Assembly: GCF_026914185.1 (NCBI RefSeq)
Contig: NC_070569.1
Location: 2,852,001 to 2,916,000 of the forward strand
From: Puccinia triticina
Lineage: Eukaryota; Basidiomycota; Pucciniomycetes; Pucciniales; Pucciniaceae
Length of the DNA stretch: 64,000 nt
Reading direction: 5' to 3'
In this document: positions 58,341 through 64,000 of the stretch, one piece after another
Position numbering within the stretch: position 1 is the first letter of the stretch
Layout of the letters: every line of letters starts with the position of its first letter
The notes under the pieces: model-generated
The model's database searches: none
What the model saw: the letters and a program-made list of their open reading frames with translations, nothing else
Told to the model about the DNA's origin: nothing
Position numbers and translations under genes: made by a program

Positions 58341-59139
58341 TCATCTTCCTTCGTTCCTCTCTTCTTTTTTTATGCGTTTTCTTGTGAGATTGTCGTTGGT
58401 TTTTGCCTTCCCAAGGCAAGGGTTGTTTTTTTTCTGGTTCTTATTCATGCAATCATTTGTGTTACTCCTCATGCATAAGTTTTTGGCTCGATTTCATACT
58501 AAACAACAGAAGATGTTAGCCAGTTCAAGACTGGTCAGAAAAATCTCTCTCCACTGCATTGTGTATCATTTAAGCATGCATTTAGAAGAAAGTCCACGTG
58601 GGCTACAAGCTGCTACAAGCGCGTCTTATCAAGGCGGCACCACGATCACACGTCCGGCAAAGACAAAAAAGAGATCCTGGGTCCGTGAGGCTGTGTCATT
58701 CAAGCGTGTAATTGGAACAAAGTGCAGCTGATGAAACGTACAGCAAAGAAACAAGAGAACAGCAGAGATCCTTGCAGGACGCCGACAGACGCCGACGGTC
58801 CTGCAGGGGTTAACCCAAGCCCCTTGATCGGAGCCTCATTGGAGGTGTATCAAGACGTTGTGACTCCTTGAAAGTCCTCCGATCAAGGAGCTTGCACAAA
58901 CTGCCCAGGGTAGGGCGAGCCGTGGTGTAGCACAACCGGAACAGACCGGAACCCGATGGAAAACTCCGGTCCGGAGTTTGAATCTTTCCTACGAGCCTTT
59001 TTGTTACGACTGTAACTTGTCACAAAGGATCGGACCTAGATCAGATCCTACATTACTCACGGTTGGTGAACAATAAGAACAGTGCTCCGGCTGACTGGTC
59101 TTCAAACCAACCCACTTTGTCTTGAAAAATAGGAACATT
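58341..59139. other. Intergenic region with short inverted repeats
   Basis: 3' region of UTP13. At 58774-58808 GCAGGACGCCGAC and GACGGTCCTGC-like text form a hairpin, and CCTTGATCGGAG / CTCCGATCAAGG pair at 58822-58881. No gene visible. Confidence 0.5.
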
Positions 59140-60750
59140 ATGAACCACCCTCGCCTCTTCGGATTTTGCAGTATCTTTCTGGCCTGTAGTGCAATGCATG
59201 ACTTTTTGCATAATTTTTCCAGTCAAGAAATCCCGGAACATCCTTATGATCATCCGCCCATCACCACGCTCCAGTTGGCCTTGCCAAATAAGGAAATCTT
59301 GAGGAAGGATTTTGAACCAAACCAAAGTTTACAGCGCAGTCCCCTACATGATCAGGGTGATCAAATCCAGGCCAACACCAGATTTGAAGAGCTCCAAAGT
59401 GCTGGCAAAGACCTTCAACTTTCTTTATCACATTATTTGCGGACCCATGAAACCTCTATTCCTCAGGACTTTGGACTTCAGTATCCAACACACCATCAGA
59501 AATCAGGCATTCCTTCTTCTGGCTCCTTGGAATGGGCTTCAACGGATCCTGACAAATCAAATTTGTATAATTTGGGAAGTCAGATTCAACAATTGGGTCC
59601 TAACCATGTGCTTGAAATACTCCCAATGAAAAGAAAACAAATTGCAGTCTGGGAAGAACATTCCTCTCAACACCACAATGAAGACCAAATATGTGATGGT
59701 TTGAATACAGTTGATCTAGACTTGAGACAAGTGTTAGCTCAAAAGAAGGTTAGACTTGTGGATGTGCCTTTGTCAATGTCTTCCTTGAAATATCGGACTG
59801 AGAAACACCATCAATTCAAGAATTTACTGGCTACCAGCTCATGGGAAAGACCTATTGAAACCTCATTGAAAGATACCATTCTTCCAACAAGAAAAGAAAG
59901 AATACTAGAATGTGGAACAAGCGGGAACTTGGCTCAACCAAGCAAACAAGATTCAAGCACAGTTCCTTTGAGCACTTCTTACAATGATAAACAGAACAAA
60001 AACCTGCTTTTCAAGAAAGCTGAATTTCATTTTTATCATGAACTTCTTGAGATTGAAGATGAAATGCCAGTTGTTCAAGAAAAACTTGCAAATCTATTTG
60101 AAAAAACAATAACAGGGCCCAAAAAAACCATCATGTTGAATTCTGAAACTGCACCCATGATTTTCAGGGAGACATGGTCAATTTATGTTAATGTCAATCA
60201 GGGAATACCCAACAAGGACAAAATCAGTCACAAAAATTCATCCAGGAAGTGGCTGCGTAAATGCTATTCAAATTTATGGGGTCTTCACAAACAATGGTTT
60301 AGTTTTTGGGCAGGAAAGACTGGAATTAATATTTTGGAAGATATGAAAGACAAAAAGGATCATCCCACAAGATTATTACATCTGTGCTTGATGCATGTTG
60401 AGCTGATTGATGCAATCATCAGTCCACCTAGAAACATCAAACGTGGGATCAAATGGGATCAAATATTGTTCAAAAATGCACTGGAATTGTTCAATGAATT
60501 CAAAACAAATTCACCAGGATTTGAACGGTTCCTCACTTCAATCTGTCACAAATCCTATGACATGATTCCTCCTATGATTTGGAAGTTCCTTGGCTTTTGG
60601 ATCAGGAATTCAGTCAGAAAAGATATTGAAATACTTGCTTTCAGAGGGGAAACAAATTTATTCCTTGGTTTCAAAGCATTTTTCAATGATGTGATCAAGT
60701 TCTCCAGTAAAAACTTGAATGCAAGATTAATAAGTGCCATTCCATCTTGA
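59140..60750 (+). CDS. Orphan protein with possible signal peptide
   Basis: A single open frame of 536 residues from ATG 59140 to TGA 60748-60750. This is the first ATG; an upstream in-frame TTG is not a fungal start. The N-terminus (LFGFCSIFLACSAMHDF) has a short hydrophobic core and could be a signal peptide. The first half is Ser/Gln/His-rich and looks disordered. The second half is helical with aromatic clusters (ETWSIYVNVNQG, WLRKCYSNLWGLHKQWFSFW, LLHLCLMHVELIDAI). No transmembrane segment, catalytic motif or known domain recognised. No introns are apparent, unlike the neighbours. Large lineage-specific secreted proteins are frequent in rust fungi, so an effector-like role is conceivable but unproven. 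Confidence 0.7.
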   Translation: MNHPRLFGFCSIFLACSAMHDFLHNFSSQEIPEHPYDHPPITTLQLALPNKEILRKDFEPNQSLQRSPLHDQGDQIQANTRFEELQSAGKDLQLSLSHYLRTHETSIPQDFGLQYPTHHQKSGIPSSGSLEWASTDPDKSNLYNLGSQIQQLGPNHVLEILPMKRKQIAVWEEHSSQHHNEDQICDGLNTVDLDLRQVLAQKKVRLVDVPLSMSSLKYRTEKHHQFKNLLATSSWERPIETSLKDTILPTRKERILECGTSGNLAQPSKQDSSTVPLSTSYNDKQNKNLLFKKAEFHFYHELLEIEDEMPVVQEKLANLFEKTITGPKKTIMLNSETAPMIFRETWSIYVNVNQGIPNKDKISHKNSSRKWLRKCYSNLWGLHKQWFSFWAGKTGINILEDMKDKKDHPTRLLHLCLMHVELIDAIISPPRNIKRGIKWDQILFKNALELFNEFKTNSPGFERFLTSICHKSYDMIPPMIWKFLGFWIRNSVRKDIEILAFRGETNLFLGFKAFFNDVIKFSSKNLNARLISAIPS

Positions 60751-61668
60751 TAATTTATCTTTCTTGTATATTGATATTGCACATACTTGAAATTAATTGA
60801 AACAAAGCTTTAGCATCCTCCAACAACTTTTCCACCTCAACTCAATTACTCTGTGCTATAAAAAGCGTCTGTGCAGACCCCCCATCAATATTCAATTTAT
60901 GTTTTGCTGCTTTCTTCTTCCACCCTCATTTCACTGAGGCCCATTTGGAGCTGATATAATTGTGTGTTATAATAATGTGGATTGTTGTGAAATCTGATCA
61001 AGTTTTGGTGGGCCTGATCAGATAGTGCAGCTCTCATCCATTTGCCACAGATGTACAACTGTATGATAGATCCTAGAATCAGGAGTGCATCATTTTACAT
61101 TGCTTGTAGGTTCAGAACCATGAGAGTTGCTCATGAGTGGCCTATGTATGTTTTAAGGCCAGATACAGGACTTCAATTTGGCACCTGGGCAGCCCATTTG
61201 GCTCACAGGATGCTATGGTGGTGTGGTTTCAAAGTTTTACACCAGTCAAATGGGTCAAGACGGCCCTCAGCTTCCACACCCAAATCCAGTGCTTACTCCC
61301 AAGTCCCTCCTTCAGATGCTTACGTTTCACGCAAGAGGCACCTGCCTGCCAACTCAGAATGTGGACTGTCCATTTAGCAGATACTGCCTTTTGTTTCTAG
61401 TACTCATGTTGAGGATAGAAATAATTTACACATTTGTCTGCTGCGCCGCTGTTTGAGTGCGTGCATTGGGAGTAAATCTCCTCTAGGGCTATTAGGGATG
61501 TAAATCCTCAGCTAGCCCAAGTGCGGGAAAAAATTGAGAATAGCTTTTCCCAAAATTTTTGGCCATCTGGCCTGGTGAAGGGATATTTCTCAATTAGACT
61601 AGAAAAGATAATTTGTTGTATTAGAAATAGTTTGAGAGCAAAAAGCCCATATCTCAGGAAGAGAATTT
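60751..61668. other. Intergenic stretch, no gene supported
   Basis: A frame at 61042-61377 has no recognisable domain and overlaps two others of similar length in other phases, so none is called. Confidence 0.45.
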
Positions 61669-62097
61669 TTATAATGTGAGCCTGAGCCTATTGCGCAAAA
61701 ACCCAATTCTCCATTCTAAAAAGACAACAACACTATGGAGTCTACAACCTAATCTAATCATTTTTGTCCTTTCCACACCCGGTTTAGTTCTTTCAGGATC
61801 TCCTTGGTTTCTGCCAATTCCAAATCTGAGTAATGTCTGCTTGTAGCAAGATGATTTCCATCGCCCCACATCGCAGATTTCTTCCACCTTTTTCCCAAAC
61901 GCGAAACGGAGTGATGCTCCCCCAACCCTAAAAGAATGGCCTAGGTATCCGTTGAAACCGCCGCGTCTTAACGTAGCTTGTATTTGCAAGACCATTGTCC
62001 CCCTTGTTAAATGTTGTCTTACGCCTTGTTTGTAATAACCAAAAAGCAAAGTCTTGAAACCTCCTGCTTCAATTAACCTCCTAGTTACCGCTTCAAT

Positions 62098-62401
62098 CAC
62101 CCCGGGAAAATTGGGGTCATGAGAGCTGTACAGGTTGCATGGTCCTGTATGCATGGCAGGTCATGCAGGTCCTGTCACATATACATGACAAGCTGCCCGG
62201 ATCATGACATGCAGCTCACATCTCCAAAATGTCACATGCACAGTGATTGTGCAGAGGCTTTCACAGACCTGTCAGCTACAGCTCACATACATGAAAGCCA
62301 GTCCTGCAAATGATGCATGACACAGGGCGCGGGAATTTTTTATGTGACATGCAGGACTGTGCAACCTGTATGCCTGTCATGACCCCGGTTTACCCGGGGT
62401 G
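62098..62401. mobile_element. CAC...GTG MITE (possible CACTA-like) inside the recombinase
   Basis: 304 bp with termini CACCCCGGGAAAA and the inverted CCCGGGGTG. Arms of about 45 bp share GGGGTCATGA and TACAGGTTGCA. Flanked by AAT on both sides (62095-62097 and 62402-62404). Deleting the element and one AAT restores the recombinase frame CPI-EAV, which confirms the borders. CAC termini and a 3-bp duplication suggest the CACTA superfamily. Confidence 0.85.
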
Positions 62402-62574
62402 AATAGGGCATAACATGTTGCCGGTGCTCTGCAGTACTAAAGTCTGAGGAACACCAGGCACCAGGTGTGGCCGTCTTTGCATTTTGCAAGTTTAAATATG
62501 TGAATTGTTTCTTCCTGACCTCGCCATTCCTAAAATCTGTTGTAAGTAACAAGAACTGATCATCAAGTTCCCCT

Positions 62575-63345
62575 GTTTATTTTGCATTATGGAGCTCTGC
62601 TTGGTGCTAGGCCGGCGGCAGCGCTGGGAGGGGAAAAGGTGCTCTGGGAGCTGCCCTCACGGAAGGTCCGGATGAGTCGTAGGGGATTCGAGATGATAGC
62701 GTTGGGGAAGTGGTTTTGATTTGTTTCGCCAGGGGTTGGATCCTCGGCGGCGGTTGGTTTTGTTGGGAAAGGATTCTGGATGATGATTGGACTCTGGGAC
62801 TCTGATTCTTGGGACTTGGAAAGATTCTTGAATTGATAACCCCTGACTTGGATCAGAACAGGTGCTATGGCCTCCTATCCTCCAAGTTCGCCGGGAACTT
62901 GGATTCCTGGAGGCCTGTCACAAGCATGTCATCATCTCCTCGCGCGCCGTGCGCGCGCACACACCAAAGACAACAGAAAAGAAGAAAGAAAACACAACAC
63001 AAAAATGAAGCAGAAAACAGACAAATATGTGAGACATGATAAATGGAAGAGTGAGAGAAGAAAATAATCCAGAAATAAGAAACTTGACAGAGAGGCAAAG
63101 AGAGGGAAACAGAGCCAGAAGAAACAAAACAAGCAAATCAAATAAAAAATAAAAAATAAACCCACAGATAATCTGTGTTAGGACCAAGAAATGTGAAGAT
63201 AAGTGAGTGAGAAGAGGGAGGAGTTGGAAGTAAAAATGAAGTGAGTGGGAAATGAGGAAGAAAGGGAATCTGAGAGAAACTGAGGGAATCTTGAGGGTTG
63301 AACCTTGAAGCTTGAGTCTTGCGCTTGAGGGTCTTGAGGGCTGAT
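62575..63345. other. Insertion or large intron in the recombinase
   Basis: About 0.77 kb without homology to the flanking recombinase text. On the plus strand 62960-63300 is strongly purine-rich (AGAAAGAAAAC, GAAGAGGGAGGAG). No terminal repeats were found, so its nature is open. Confidence 0.4.
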
Positions 63346-64000
63346 CTCAAAATTGAAGCTGACTACCGTTTTGGCCGCCACAGCGTATGTGACTTCTCCC
63401 ATTCTGGCCATCCCCCAAAAAGCAACGATAGCGAGGTCTCCTATGGCCTTGTCTTCCTCTGATCCAGTTGACAAATTATTAATCAACCAAACTAAATGTT
63501 GCAACATAATTGCCGGTTTTGGCGGTCTTGCTGGTAGCCTTGCATCTGCCTTTGCCAATGTTTTTATAAGAAGTTCAATCCTTTTTTTAGACACCAAAGG
63601 GAAATGTTCTCCGTGGAGAGTGTGCCAAGCTTTCAGTCCGCATAAATACTTCTTGATTGTCTTTGCGTTTATTTTTTTGTTTATTGTTATCATGCAAATC
63701 TCTTCCTTCCCAGAAACAAAATCCCTTGGGATCATCCGAGGTTATTGGTAGTGCATATTCCGTATTTCCTGATTGAATCTGAAAAATAGTGAATTTCTTC
63801 ACCGCACTGTTATAGCCGGTCACTGTGTTTAGTTTCCAGCCATTCAGGATCCGTTTATTGATGGGGATGAGGGTTCTGATATACAAGCCGTATTTCAAGA
63901 AATGGCTGATTTTTGATTCCCATCCTTCAACATCTGTTATTATTGACATGATTTAAAGTCAAGTAGGGGTAAAAAAGAAGAGATGCAAAAAAGGAAAATT

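Larger units (their letters stand above)
61669..63949 (-). pseudogene. Crypton-like tyrosine recombinase, interrupted
   Basis: From Met 63949 the N-terminal part reads LNTVTGYNSAVKKFTIFQIQ and FCFWEGRDL, then (one frameshift near 63690) AKTIKKYLCGLKAWHTLHGE, LIKTLAKADARLPARPPKPA and DLAIVAFWGMARMGEVTY. The last holds the first catalytic Arg region. After about 0.75 kb of foreign or intronic sequence the frame resumes near 62575 with FRNGEVRKKQFTYLNLQNAK and QSTGNMLCPI. It is cut by a MITE and continues EAVTRRLIEAGG, LFGYYKQGVRQHLTR and the catalytic box GHSFRVGGASLRFAFGKKV (H-x2-R) with GRWKSSCYKQTL holding the Tyr. Tyrosine recombinases of this build are coded by Cryptons and related fungal elements. 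The flanking ends of the element were not identified. Confidence 0.8.

Noticed and set aside
61042..61377. Protein-coding gene of 111 codons
   Set aside because: Three overlapping frames of similar size, no domain, no clear context; chance frame more likely.

Overview
The window reads as nuclear DNA of a filamentous basidiomycete, most likely a rust fungus (Pucciniales, probably Puccinia). Intron-rich host genes with short GT-AG introns sit as islands in a dense, nested bed of transposons. The hAT, MULE, gypsy and tyrosine-recombinase proteins look like families I associate with rust genomes, but no database search could be run, so the species is not claimed.

Layout. (1) 463-10568 is a complete but decayed Ty3/gypsy chromovirus-type retrotransposon on the minus strand, with two 1119-bp LTRs and 5-bp target duplications (GATGA). 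(2) 10578-20952 is a hAT transposon split by two later insertions: a 366-bp TAA-flanked Tourist-like MITE (12460-12825) and a 6.1-kb Mutator-like element (13535-19613). The MULE carries a foldback element (13881-14357). (3) 20961-22935 holds a second foldback copy, GGTACC-rich palindromic modules, GATGACC-type degenerate repeats and a TA-flanked MITE. (4) 24589-36616 is a gene island: a C2H2 zinc-finger gene (minus), VPS26 (plus) and a peroxidase-P450 fatty-acid oxygenase of the Ppo/linoleate diol synthase type (minus). (5) 37994-43073 is a decayed Ty1/copia element. (6) 44216-48433 is a composite repeat block with two solo LTRs. (7) 50095-60750 is a second gene island: a Zn2Cys6 transcription factor, the SSU-processome WD40 protein UTP13 and an orphan, possibly secreted protein; a MITE with an internal 28-bp minisatellite lies between the first two. 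(8) 61669-63949 is a broken Crypton-like tyrosine recombinase interrupted by a CAC...GTG MITE.

The most unusual items are three. The MULE transposase reads in frame (one stop apart) into a ubiquitin-specific-protease-like domain followed by an AT-hook. A foldback family is built almost entirely from TAGCG/CGCTA words and flanked by 7-bp duplications. The gypsy LTR is a chain of about a dozen near-perfect hairpins. The host genes are housekeeping or regulatory (endosomal sorting, ribosome biogenesis, oxylipin synthesis, transcription) and show no sign of a shared operon-like function. Exon boundaries come from reading splice sites and checking frame, not from transcripts.
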